DNA from: Lysobacteraceae bacterium
GTDB taxonomy: Bacteria; Pseudomonadota; Gammaproteobacteria; Xanthomonadales; Rhodanobacteraceae
Assembly: GCA_028866435.1 (NCBI GenBank)
Contig: JAGWIC010000007.1
Span: 1 to 55,882, forward strand
Length of the DNA: 55,882 nt
Direction: 5' to 3'
In this document: one piece after another, positions 25,606 to 34,269 of the stretch
Layout of the letters: every line of letters begins with the position of its first letter
Numbering within the stretch: position 1 is the first letter of the stretch
Position numbers and translations under genes: made by a program
The notes under the pieces: generated by a model
Seen by the model: the letters and a program-made list of their open reading frames with translations, nothing else
What the model was told of the DNA's origin: nothing
The model's database searches: none

Positions 25606-27489
25606 ATGTCCCTCACCCCAGGTCGAACCTCCGCCCCGCTGCTGCTCCTGCTGCTCCTGCTGCTGCAGGGCTGCGCGCCTTCGCGGCAGGAGATCCGCCG
25701 CGCCAATGCCGTGGTCGCGGCCACCGTCGACACCACCGTCTCCTGTACCCGGGCCGACCACTGCGCCACCCCGTCGCCCCTGCTCGAAGCTGCCGACCAG
25801 GCGCTGGCCCGGTCGACGGCCGCCAAGCCGGTGCATGTGGTGACCCTGCTGGCGGACAGCGACCCGGCGCTGGTTGCCCGCATCAACCTGATCCGCGCGG
25901 CACGGCAGAGCATCGACGTGCAAGCCTATATCTGGGACCAGGACGACGTCGGCAAGCTGGTACTGAACGAACTGGTGCGCGCGGCGCGGCGCGGGGTGCG
26001 GGTGCGCATCCTCGCCGACCAGCTGTTTTCCTTCGGCAGTCTCGATCTGCTCGACCGCCTGTCGCGGGCCAGTTCACACCTGCAGGTACGCCTGTACAAC
26101 CCCACCCTGCACAAGGCGCGGACGCCACCGCTGGATTTCGCCGCCGGCCTCCTGTGCTGCTTCATGCAGTTCAACCAGCGCATGCACAACAAGCTGCTGC
26201 TGGTCGACGACAGCATAGGCATCACCGGCGGACGCAATTACCAGAACCGCTACTTCAACTGGAACGGCAGCTTCGATTACGTCGATCGCGACGTGATGAT
26301 CGGCGGCCCCGCCGCGAAGGAGATGGCGGCCAGTTTCGCGCTGTTCTGGAACCATCCGCGGGCGGTGCCGCTGACCCACCTGCGCGACGTCAACCAGCGC
26401 ATCCTGTCCGACCGCGTTGCGCCCGGGTGGCCGACACCGCAGTACAGCGACCCCGCCCGGGTGGCCCGGGTGGAACAGGCCGCCGAGGATCCGCAATGGC
26501 TGCACACCTGGCTGGTCGCGCCCTCGCTGCAGGTCGGCAAGGTGGACTATTTCAGCGACCTGCCGGCCAAGACCGACGAGCCGGACCGCAAACGCGCCAC
26601 CGAATTCACCCGCCACATCATGGCGATGATCAGCGCCGCAAAGAGCGAGGTGCTGCTGCAAACGCCCTACCTGGTGATGAGCCGCAAGGCGCAAGGCATC
26701 TTTCGTTGGCTGCACCGCCGTGCCGACCCGCCACGCATCATCGTCTCGACCAACTCGCTGGCTTCGACCGACGCGTTCGCCGTGTATGCGATGTCGTACA
26801 AGCACCGCAAGCGCTACCTGAAGAAGTTCGGCTTCGAGATCCACGAACTGAAGCCCCACGCCCCCGCCGCCGCGGTCGACTACACGCTGGCCAACCTCGA
26901 CCTGGGAGCGGATGACGAGGTGCCGTTGCCGTCCGATGCCCGTCCCGGGCGGACGCACACGCACTTCCTGCTGCTGGGCAGCCGCCACAGCAACAACCGG
27001 CCGGCGCCGCTGAAGAGCGAAGGCCTGCGCTTCGGCCTGCACGCCAAGTCGATCGTGATCGACGACGACGTCGCCATGGTCGGCTCGCACAACTTCGACC
27101 CGCGCTCGGACCACTACAACACCGAGGCCGGCGTGATCGTCTACGACCACGCGTTCGCCGCCCAGCTGCGCCGCAACATCATGCGCTACACCCAGCCGGA
27201 GAATGCGTGGGTGATCGCGCCACGGCAGCCCGCGGTGCCGGTGCTGACCGACATCAACCAGGCCATCGGTGCGATCTCGGAGCAACTGCCGCTGTTCGAC
27301 CTGTGGCCCTTCCGCTACGCCACCAGCTTCGACCTCAAGCCGGGCTGCAAACCCATGCGCGCCAGCCAGCCCGGTTTCTACGCCTGCTACAGGCCGGTCG
27401 GCGACTTTCCGGACGTGGCGCTTTCACCCAAGCTGATCATCACGCGCCTGATCACCGCCTTCGGCGTGGGGGCCAAGGGCATCCTGTGA
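25606..27489 (+). CDS. Phospholipase D-family lipoprotein, cardiolipin synthase C-like
   Basis: Envelope phospholipase D superfamily enzyme with two HKD motifs: MHNKLLLVDD in the first half and LHAKSIVIDD in the second, each followed by the usual GGRN / GSHNFDPRS segments. The 627-aa protein starts with a short basic stretch, a run of leucines and a lipobox LQGC, so it is probably lipid-anchored. Architecture and length resemble ClsC-type cardiolipin/phosphatidylglycerol transferases, but substrate is not certain. The start is chosen at ATG 25606; an upstream ATG at 25582 would lengthen the signal by eight residues. Confidence 0.88.
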   Translation: MSLTPGRTSAPLLLLLLLLLQGCAPSRQEIRRANAVVAATVDTTVSCTRADHCATPSPLLEAADQALARSTAAKPVHVVTLLADSDPALVARINLIRAARQSIDVQAYIWDQDDVGKLVLNELVRAARRGVRVRILADQLFSFGSLDLLDRLSRASSHLQVRLYNPTLHKARTPPLDFAAGLLCCFMQFNQRMHNKLLLVDDSIGITGGRNYQNRYFNWNGSFDYVDRDVMIGGPAAKEMAASFALFWNHPRAVPLTHLRDVNQRILSDRVAPGWPTPQYSDPARVARVEQAAEDPQWLHTWLVAPSLQVGKVDYFSDLPAKTDEPDRKRATEFTRHIMAMISAAKSEVLLQTPYLVMSRKAQGIFRWLHRRADPPRIIVSTNSLASTDAFAVYAMSYKHRKRYLKKFGFEIHELKPHAPAAAVDYTLANLDLGADDEVPLPSDARPGRTHTHFLLLGSRHSNNRPAPLKSEGLRFGLHAKSIVIDDDVAMVGSHNFDPRSDHYNTEAGVIVYDHAFAAQLRRNIMRYTQPENAWVIAPRQPAVPVLTDINQAIGAISEQLPLFDLWPFRYATSFDLKPGCKPMRASQPGFYACYRPVGDFPDVALSPKLIITRLITAFGVGAKGIL

Positions 27490-27635
27490 GTTCTGCGCCG
27501 CCGCGGGTGCTGCTTCGCGGAAATTGTCGCCTGCTTTTTTGAAGCGGAAGCGAACAGCTTCCGGGCGCCGACGGCGCACGAAAGCTGTTGCCTTGAAAGC
27601 GCTTCGCTGCGAACACGGAGACAAACCAGAGCATC

Positions 27636-27657
27636 GCCCGCGAGCGGGCTCCTACAG
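27636..27657 (+). repeat. REP-like hairpin element
   Basis: GCCCGC (27636-27641) and GCGGGC (27644-27649) form a tight stem followed by TCCTACAG. The pattern matches the short intergenic REP elements (GCGGG-stem plus CTCCTACA tail) common in Pseudomonas and Xanthomonadales. It lies in the 250-bp gap between the phospholipase D gene and the convergent TonB-like gene, and no gene is supportable in that gap. Confidence 0.6.
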
Positions 27658-27739
27658 AGGGTACGCAAAGAGAGAGGCAACTCGGCTGGCGCACGCTCTT
27701 GCTCTTGCGCCACCGGCGTCATGGCGGCCAAACAAAAAC

Positions 27740-28291
27740 CTACGGCAGCTTCGCGATGCCGTCGCCGCGCGAGGAAAAGCGCATCGGCAACTCGCCGCTG
27801 AAGCCGTCGGGGCGATCCGGCGGCACGGCGAAGCGCCAGCCGCGCACGCTGCGCAAGGCGTGAGTGTCGAGAATCGGGTCGCCGCTGGATTCGACGAGGC
27901 TGGCGGCGCTGACCCGGCCGCTGGCGTCGACTTCCACGTGCAGCAGCACGCGGCCGTCCAGGTGGCCGCGCAACTCGTCCCACGATTGCGAGGTGTCGCT
28001 GGGCGTGGCTAGAGGCACCAATTCCGGCGGTGGCTTTGGCACGCTGGCACGCGCCGCGTCGCCGGCGATCGCCACGGACGTGCGATGCCCCGCCGGCGCC
28101 ACCCGCAGGGGAACATGCGCGCGCCGCGGCAAGGACAGGGTGCGCGGCGAGGGCACCGCGCCTGCAGCGCCGGCGAACCGCGCGGGCGGGCCGGGCCAGA
28201 CGGCGGTCAGCGTACTCAGCCAGCCGGTACCGGCGACGCCGATCGCCAGCGCCAGCAGACTCAGTCCGGTGGTGGTGCGCAGGCGCAGCAT
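27740..28291 (-). CDS. TonB C-terminal domain protein
   Basis: A 183-aa protein with an N-terminal signal anchor (about residues 8-28), a Pro/Arg/Ala-rich middle, and a TonB-C-like end. That end includes GRVLLHVEVDASGRVSAASLVESSGDPILDTHALRSV followed by RGWRFAVP (both segments seen directly, about residues 112-158). Classical TonB energises outer-membrane receptors with ExbB and ExbD, which are not adjacent. The middle lacks the long Pro-Lys/Pro-Glu repeats of canonical TonB, so it may be a paralogue. It starts 16 bp after the thiolase gene on the same strand. Confidence 0.75.
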   Translation of the reverse strand: MLRLRTTTGLSLLALAIGVAGTGWLSTLTAVWPGPPARFAGAAGAVPSPRTLSLPRRAHVPLRVAPAGHRTSVAIAGDAARASVPKPPPELVPLATPSDTSQSWDELRGHLDGRVLLHVEVDASGRVSAASLVESSGDPILDTHALRSVRGWRFAVPPDRPDGFSGELPMRFSSRGDGIAKLP

Positions 28292-28307
28292 GGTCAGCCG
28301 GCCGCGT

Positions 28308-29594
28308 TCACGGCCGTTCGAGGATGGCGGTGACGCCCATGCCGCCGGCGGTGCAGATCGAGATCAGGCCGCGGCCGGAACCCTTCTGCTCCAGCAGCTT
28401 CGCCAGCGTGGCGACGAGGCGCGCGCCGGTGGCGGCAAACGGATGGCCGACGGCGAGGCTGGAGCCGTGCACGTTGAGCCGGGCCGGGTCGATCGCGCCG
28501 AGCGGCGCGTCCAGGCCGAGCCGGTTCCTGCAGTAGTCGGCGGACTCCCACGCGCGCAGCGTGCACAGCACCTGCGCCGCGAACGCCTCGTGGATCTCGT
28601 AGTAGTCGAAGTCCTGCAGGCGCAGGCCGTGGCGCGCCAGCAGGCGCGGCACGGCGACGGTCGGCGCCATCAGCAGGCCCTCGCCGTGCACGAAGTCCAC
28701 CGCGGCGACCTCGGCATCGAGCAGGTAGGCCTGCACCGCCAGCCCGCGCCGGGCAGCCCATGCCTCGCTGCCCAGCAGCACCGCCGCCGCGCCGTCGGAC
28801 AGGCCGGTGGAATTGCCGGCGGTCAGGGTGCCGTGGCCGGAGCGCTTGTCGAACGCCGGCGACAGCGAGGCCAGCTTGGCCATGCTCGCATCCGGGCGCA
28901 GGAAACCATCGCGCCGCAGGCCGCGAAATGGCACCACCAGCCCGTCGAAGAAGCCCGTCTCGTACGCCGCCGCCAGCTTGTGGTGGCTCTCCAGCGCCAG
29001 CTGGTCCTGCGCCAGCCGGTCGATCCGCCACTCCTTCGCCATCAGCTCGCAGTGTTCGCCCATCGACTTGCCGGTGCGCGGCTCGGCCACCGCGGGGAAC
29101 GACGGCCGCAATTCGCGCAGGGAGAAGCCGTGCACCGCCGCCTTCAGCTTGTCCGGCAGGCGGCGGGCCCGGTTCACCGCCAGCAGCCGCTGGCGCAGGC
29201 GCTTGCCGTAGACGATAGGTACGTCCGAGGTGGTGTCCGAACCTCCCGCCACACCGGCCTCGATCTGGCCGGCGGCGATCTTGTTGGCGATGGCGACGGC
29301 GTTGTCCAGCGAGGTACCGCAGGCGCGCGCGGTGGTGATGCCCGGCGTGGTCGGCGCCAGCCCGGAGGAGAGCAGCGCCTCGCGCGCCAGGTTCCAGTCC
29401 GAGGCGTGCCTGATCACCGCGCCCATCGCCACCTCGCCCAGCTCCACGCCATGCAGCGAGAACCGCTCGACGAGGGCGCCGAGCACCTTGACCGACATGC
29501 CGAAGTTACCGACATCGGCATAGGCCGTGTTATTGCGACAGAACGGGATGCGCACGCCGCCGATCACCGCGACGCGCCTTTGCGACTTGTCCAT
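28308..29594 (-). CDS. Acetyl-CoA C-acyltransferase (thiolase, FadI-like)
   Basis: Thiolase that cleaves 3-ketoacyl-CoA or condenses acetyl-CoA units. The 428-aa protein contains the acyl-binding Cys92 in TTARACGTSLDN, the histidine of GHPFAATGAR and the second active-site Cys in CTAGGMGV. The protein is somewhat longer than degradative FadA, closer to FadI/trifunctional beta subunits. The start is taken at MDKSQRRVAVIGG; upstream codons are open but look non-coding. No fadJ-like partner is adjacent; instead a TonB-C gene follows. Whether it is catabolic or supplies acetoacetyl-CoA cannot be decided. Confidence 0.92.
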   Translation of the reverse strand: MDKSQRRVAVIGGVRIPFCRNNTAYADVGNFGMSVKVLGALVERFSLHGVELGEVAMGAVIRHASDWNLAREALLSSGLAPTTPGITTARACGTSLDNAVAIANKIAAGQIEAGVAGGSDTTSDVPIVYGKRLRQRLLAVNRARRLPDKLKAAVHGFSLRELRPSFPAVAEPRTGKSMGEHCELMAKEWRIDRLAQDQLALESHHKLAAAYETGFFDGLVVPFRGLRRDGFLRPDASMAKLASLSPAFDKRSGHGTLTAGNSTGLSDGAAAVLLGSEAWAARRGLAVQAYLLDAEVAAVDFVHGEGLLMAPTVAVPRLLARHGLRLQDFDYYEIHEAFAAQVLCTLRAWESADYCRNRLGLDAPLGAIDPARLNVHGSSLAVGHPFAATGARLVATLAKLLEQKGSGRGLISICTAGGMGVTAILERP

Positions 29595-29717
29595 GCTCAA
29601 AAACGATCCACCAACCAAGTCCGCCAAGGCTAACCCGCCATGCCGCGCGGCGAAAGCCCGGCCGCGCGGCATGGGTTCGTGCGTCGTGCCGCGCGACCGG
29701 GTCGGCAGCCATGGCGC

Positions 29718-29726
29718 TGGTAGAAT
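29718..29726 (+). promoter_or_regulatory. Extended -10 promoter element
   Basis: TGGTAGAAT has a TG one base ahead of the -10 hexamer TAGAAT (29721-29726). No convincing -35 is present, as is usual for extended -10 promoters. The predicted start near 29733 gives a leader of under 30 nt for the GTG at 29760. Confidence 0.4.
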
Positions 29727-29759
29727 GCCGCTTCTTTAGTCGTCGGGAATGCTCGCCTC

Positions 29760-30899
29760 GTGGAAGCGCAAACGTTGCTCGCCCTGCCGGTGCTGCTGGC
29801 ACTGGAACCCGTCGCGGGCGACCACCCCGCGCGGATGACCCTCAGCCGCGACGAAGCCGCCGAACTGGCCGCCCTGGTGGCCGCCGACCTGCATGCCCTG
29901 GTGCCGCGGGTGGAGGCCGCGCGACTGGCGCTGGCCGGCGCCCTGTTCGATCCGGTCGAGCTGCTGCGCCCGGGCTTCCCGGTCTGGTCGACACTGGACG
30001 AACTGGCCCGACGCGTGCCCCGCGGCCAGCTGGAAAACGTGGTGGCCTTCGGCAGCCACGAGGGCCAGATGCCGGCGCCGGCGTTGCAGCCGTCGGCGCA
30101 GTTCGCCGACGGCCCGATGCGCCTGCTGGCGCTGAGCCTGCTGGCGCCGGCGGCACTGGCGCGGGAGCTGTCCGAGCAGCTCGAAATCCATCTGGTCGGC
30201 CGCGGCGAGGCCGGCGTGCTGACGGCCGACTGGCTGATGCGCACGCTCGGCCTGCGCCTGGAACACGTGCGCTACCTGAGCCGCAACGACCTGCTGGCGC
30301 TCACCTGCGTGCAATACGAACACGTCAACCTGGCACCGCTGTGGGCGCTGCTGGAAGCGGCCCTGCTCAGCCCCGGCCGCGAAGAGACCTGCCTCAGCGC
30401 ACGCGGACTGGCGCTGCGCTACAGCGACGGCAAGGTATTGGCGCAATCGCCGGCGCAATGGCTGGCCGCGCAACCGGCCGGGCTGACCGATGCCGCCCAT
30501 GCGCTGGCCGGCATCGCGTTCGAATTGCGCCAGTACGGCGCCTTGCTCGACGCGCACGGATTGTCCCTGCAGCTGGAGCCGGCGGCCGGGCAGGCGGTGG
30601 AGGCCGGGCACGGCTATCTGCTGGAAACACTGCAGGCGGCCGAGGCGGGCATGGATCCACCCGCGCTGTTTGCCCACGAAGCCCCCGGCCTGGGGATCGT
30701 GGTGGTCAGCGTGGCGCAGCGTGGCCTCGGCGGCCCGCGCATGCTGGCGCATGGCTATCCGTTGCAACCCGGTGCGCTGGGACCGCTGCTGGCGATGCTG
30801 GCCGACCGCTATGGCATCGCCGCCGAACTGCACGCGCTGGGCCGGATCCTGCTGGACGACAACCGGCAGCTGACCGCGCCGCTGGCCACCGCCCACTGA
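29760..30899 (+). CDS. Conserved-looking hypothetical protein
   Basis: A 379-aa protein I do not recognise. It is acidic, Ala- and Leu-rich, without signal peptide or membrane segment, so probably cytoplasmic. It seems to have two halves. The first contains LARRVPRGQLENVVAFGSHEGQ and the second starts near LAGIAFELRQYG and ends with GYPLQPGALGPLLAML. The start is GTG 29760, since no in-frame ATG fits the promoter at 29718-29726. A PAS-GGDEF-EAL gene follows at once on the same strand, so a regulatory role is possible but unproven. Confidence 0.75.
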   Translation: MEAQTLLALPVLLALEPVAGDHPARMTLSRDEAAELAALVAADLHALVPRVEAARLALAGALFDPVELLRPGFPVWSTLDELARRVPRGQLENVVAFGSHEGQMPAPALQPSAQFADGPMRLLALSLLAPAALARELSEQLEIHLVGRGEAGVLTADWLMRTLGLRLEHVRYLSRNDLLALTCVQYEHVNLAPLWALLEAALLSPGREETCLSARGLALRYSDGKVLAQSPAQWLAAQPAGLTDAAHALAGIAFELRQYGALLDAHGLSLQLEPAAGQAVEAGHGYLLETLQAAEAGMDPPALFAHEAPGLGIVVVSVAQRGLGGPRMLAHGYPLQPGALGPLLAMLADRYGIAAELHALGRILLDDNRQLTAPLATAH

Positions 30900-30985
30900 A
30901 TCGAAGGCAACAGTTGTGCGCCGGCGAAATGTCGGCGCATGATGGTGCCACGCCCGGAGTGGGCGTGTCCGGGGACCAAACGCGC

Positions 30986-33496
30986 ATGCGGTCGCACAAG
31001 CCCGTCGAGGAGTCGCCTTCGTCCGCTGACGGGGCACACTGGTCAGACCGGGTGCTGCGCGCGGCGCCCGTGCTGCTTACCTATCTCGATCTCGAACAGC
31101 GCATCCGCTACGCCAACCACGCCCATCTGCGCTGGCTCGGCAACGACCCGCACCGCATCGTCGGCAAACGCCTGATCGAGGTGATCGGCGAGCGCAACCA
31201 CCGGCTTGCCAGTGCGGCGCTGGCGCGCGCCTACGGCGGTCACCACGCCAGCTACGAGGGCGAGTCGTACCGGGGCGACGAGCTGCGTTACGTCCACGGC
31301 AACTTCCAGCCGGAGTTCGACGCCGACGGCAAGGTCTGTGGCGTGGTCAGCGCGTTGATGGACATCACCGAGCGGCACACCCTCGACCTGCAGTTGCTGG
31401 AAAGCGAGCGTCGCTTCTTCAGCGCCTTCCAGCATGCCGCCATCGGCATGACGCTGAGCCATCCCGACGGGCATTTTCTGCGCGTCAACGCAGCGGTATG
31501 CCAGATGCTCGGCTATGCCAAACGGGAAATGCTGGCGCTGGACATCGCGGCCATCACCCACCCGGACGACCTGGCCGCCGAGATGGAGCTGCGGCAGCAG
31601 TTGCTGGCCGGTGAGCGCGAGTCCTACCAGCTGGAGAAGCGCAGCCTGCACAAGGATGGCCATGTCGTGCACACCCAGCTCACGGTCTCGCTGGTGCCCG
31701 ACGCGCAGGGCCAGCCGCTGTACTGTGTTTCGCAGGTGCAGGACATCAGTCAGCGCAAGGCCTTCGAGGACGCACTGTACCGGGAACGCGAGCTGGCCGA
31801 GGTCACCCTGCGCTCGATCGGCGATGCGGTGATCACCACCGATACCCTGCTGAACATCACCTCGCTCAACCCGATCGCCGAGGCGATGACCGGTTGGAGC
31901 AACCACGAGGCACGCGGACGGCCGATCGACGAGATTTTCCAACTGCATGACATCGCCCAGGGGCTGCCGGTGGCCAACCCGCTGCGCGCCGCGATCCAGC
32001 ACAACAGCATCGTCGACCTCGCCGGCAAGACCCAGCTGCGGCACCGGCACGGCTTCGACACGCCGATCGAGGATTCCTCCGCCCCCATCCACGACCATGC
32101 CGGCAACGTGATCGGCGGCGTGCTGGTGTTCCACGACGTCAGCGAAAGCCGCTCGCTGGCGCTGAAGATGATCCACCTCAACCAGCACGACACGCTGACC
32201 GGCCTGCCCAACCGCAACCAGTTGCACGAGCAGGTCGAGCAGGCGCTGGACAGCGCCAGCCGGCACCAGCAACGCGCCGCCCTGCTGTACATCGACATCG
32301 ACCAGTTCAAGCTGGTCAACGACCTGCACGGCCAGGCCATCGGCGACCGCGTGTTGCGCTCGTTCGCCGCGCAGCTGCAGCACAACCTGCCCGCCGACGC
32401 GCTGCTCAGCCGCCACGGCGGCGACGAGTTCGTGGTGGTGCTGCCGCACCTGGACAGCGCGGGCGAAGCGGCCAGCCTGAGCCAGAACCTGATCAACCAG
32501 GCCGAACAGATCCGCGTCGAGGGGGTCGCCGAGCTGCGGCTGCACGCCAGCATCGGCATCAGCATCTACCCGGACAACGGCACCGACGTGGAGAACCTGC
32601 TGCAGCACGCGCAAACCGCGCTGACCGCGGTGAAGGCGCAGGGGCGGCACGGCTTCCGCTTCTTCACCGCCTCGATGAAGGAACGCGAGCGGGCCCGGCG
32701 CGAGATCGAAACCGCGCTCCGCCGCGCGCTGCCGCAGCATGAACTGAGCCTCCACTATCAACCCAAGGTCTCCGCCGTGGATGGCCGCATCGTCGGTGCC
32801 GAGGCGTTGTTGCGCTGGCTTGTGGACGGGCAGGTGCTGCACAGCCCCGACCAGTTCATCCCGGTCGCCGAGGACAGCTGGCTGATCCTGCCGATCGGCG
32901 CCTGGGTGCTGCGCCAGGCCTTCCGGCAGGCCAGGGCGTGGCAGCAGGCCGGCCACGCCATACCGATCTCGGTCAACGTGTCGCCGCGGCAGTTCCAGCA
33001 CCCGGAGTTCTATGGCTGGCTGGACGAGGTGCTGCAGGAGACCGGCCTCGACGCCGGCCTGCTCGAGCTGGAGTTGACCGAGCGCATGGTGATGGCCGGC
33101 GGCGAAACCACCACCGGCCTGTTGCGGCGGATCAAGCAGCGCGGCATAAGCCTGTCGCTGGACGACTTCGGCACCGGCTACTGCAGCCTGTCCTACCTCA
33201 AGCACTTCCCCATCGACGCACTGAAGATCGACCGCGTCTTCGTGCGCGACCTGCCCACCGATCCCGATACGGCCACGATCACCCGCTCCATCGTCGCGAT
33301 GGCCTTGAGCCTCAACAAGCTGGTGATCGCCGAAGGGGTGGAAACCGAGGAGCAGGCCCGGTTCCTGCGCGAGGCCGGCTGTACCCAGCTGCAGGGTTAC
33401 CTGTTCGGCAAGGCGATGCCCGCCGACGAACTGCAGCTCAGGCTGACCGCCAGCGACCGAACCGGCCAGGAGTCTGGCGGTGCTGCAAACGTCTGA
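30986..33496 (+). CDS. PAS-GGDEF-EAL cyclic-di-GMP signalling protein
   Basis: Predicted dual-domain enzyme controlling cyclic-di-GMP. The roughly 836-aa protein has three PAS domains (about 20-140, 145-265 and 270-395). A GGDEF domain follows with intact RHGGDEF (about residue 477) and then an EAL domain with GAEALLRW (about 605) and DDFGTGYCSLSYL. Both catalytic signatures look complete, so synthesis and hydrolysis are both possible. There is no membrane segment or signal peptide, so sensing is cytoplasmic. Start choice is uncertain: ATG 30986, GTG 30965 (good GGAG) and ATG 30929 are all in frame. Confidence 0.92.
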   Translation: MRSHKPVEESPSSADGAHWSDRVLRAAPVLLTYLDLEQRIRYANHAHLRWLGNDPHRIVGKRLIEVIGERNHRLASAALARAYGGHHASYEGESYRGDELRYVHGNFQPEFDADGKVCGVVSALMDITERHTLDLQLLESERRFFSAFQHAAIGMTLSHPDGHFLRVNAAVCQMLGYAKREMLALDIAAITHPDDLAAEMELRQQLLAGERESYQLEKRSLHKDGHVVHTQLTVSLVPDAQGQPLYCVSQVQDISQRKAFEDALYRERELAEVTLRSIGDAVITTDTLLNITSLNPIAEAMTGWSNHEARGRPIDEIFQLHDIAQGLPVANPLRAAIQHNSIVDLAGKTQLRHRHGFDTPIEDSSAPIHDHAGNVIGGVLVFHDVSESRSLALKMIHLNQHDTLTGLPNRNQLHEQVEQALDSASRHQQRAALLYIDIDQFKLVNDLHGQAIGDRVLRSFAAQLQHNLPADALLSRHGGDEFVVVLPHLDSAGEAASLSQNLINQAEQIRVEGVAELRLHASIGISIYPDNGTDVENLLQHAQTALTAVKAQGRHGFRFFTASMKERERARREIETALRRALPQHELSLHYQPKVSAVDGRIVGAEALLRWLVDGQVLHSPDQFIPVAEDSWLILPIGAWVLRQAFRQARAWQQAGHAIPISVNVSPRQFQHPEFYGWLDEVLQETGLDAGLLELELTERMVMAGGETTTGLLRRIKQRGISLSLDDFGTGYCSLSYLKHFPIDALKIDRVFVRDLPTDPDTATITRSIVAMALSLNKLVIAEGVETEEQARFLREAGCTQLQGYLFGKAMPADELQLRLTASDRTGQESGGAANV

Positions 33497-33526
33497 GGCG
33501 AACAGCCATTCCCGCCGGCCACGCAG

Positions 33527-34000
33527 CTAGCTCTCGCCGGCATCCTTGCCGGCGAGCATCGCCTCGTACATGAAATAGTGGCAACGCTGCATGCCGAGCC
33601 CGGCGTAGGTCGCCTGGGCATGCCGGTTTTCGGTCTCCACGTACAGTCGCAGGCCGACCGCGCCGGCCTCGGCCGCGCGCTGCGCCACGGCGCCATGGAG
33701 CGCGCGGAACACCCCCTTGCGGCGAGCCTCGGGCGTCACGTAGACACTCTGGATCCACCAGAAGTCGCCGTCGCGCCAGTCGCTCCATTCGTAGGTGACG
33801 AGCAGGCTGCCCGCGGGAACGCCATCGCGTTCGGCGACCAGGTAGAAACCGCGCGCCGGCTGTTCGAACACAGCCGCCATGCCCCGCCGCAAGGTGTCCG
33901 GATCGAGCCGCTTGTGCTCGGTTTCCCAGGCCATCGCCGCGTTCCAGGCCACCAGGTCGGCCAGGTCGGTATGGCGGGCGGGACGAATCTGGACAGGCAT
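33527..34000 (-). CDS. GNAT family N-acetyltransferase
   Basis: Acetyl-CoA-dependent acetyltransferase of unknown substrate. The 157-aa protein shows the GNAT core: IRPARHTDLADLVAWN at the start, SVYVTPEARRKGVFRALH (motif A, with R-R-K-G-V-F in place of the more usual R-G-x-G) and LRLYVETENRHAQATYAGLGM. ATG 34000 follows AAGGAG with 7-base spacing. It is convergent with the GGDEF-EAL gene and divergent from the glucan synthase gene. Confidence 0.9.
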   Translation of the reverse strand: MPVQIRPARHTDLADLVAWNAAMAWETEHKRLDPDTLRRGMAAVFEQPARGFYLVAERDGVPAGSLLVTYEWSDWRDGDFWWIQSVYVTPEARRKGVFRALHGAVAQRAAEAGAVGLRLYVETENRHAQATYAGLGMQRCHYFMYEAMLAGKDAGES

Positions 34001-34269
34001 GATGAAGCTCCTTCGGGGCGGTGGGTTTTTCGCGGTACTGGCGGCGTGATGGGCACAAGGTTCGCAGATTCCCGCGCGCGGCGCAGCGGCAGGGCGGCCA
34101 CCCCGGGCTGGACGCGAGCAGGGCGCCACCCGCGGCGCATCCGCATCCCGGCGCGCGATCTTCACATCCATGGCAGTAGGGTCGATCGCGTGGTCGCGCA
34201 CGGCGGCGGCCAGGGCTGAGGAACCCGGCGGCGGGGCCTGCATCGGCGGCCGCCGCTGCGCCACGATTG

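Noticed and set aside
29711-30985. N-terminal extension of the GGDEF-EAL protein by about 425 residues
   Set aside because: The extension is an out-of-frame shadow of the gene at 29760-30899, rich in Arg/Gly/Ala, and has no domain.
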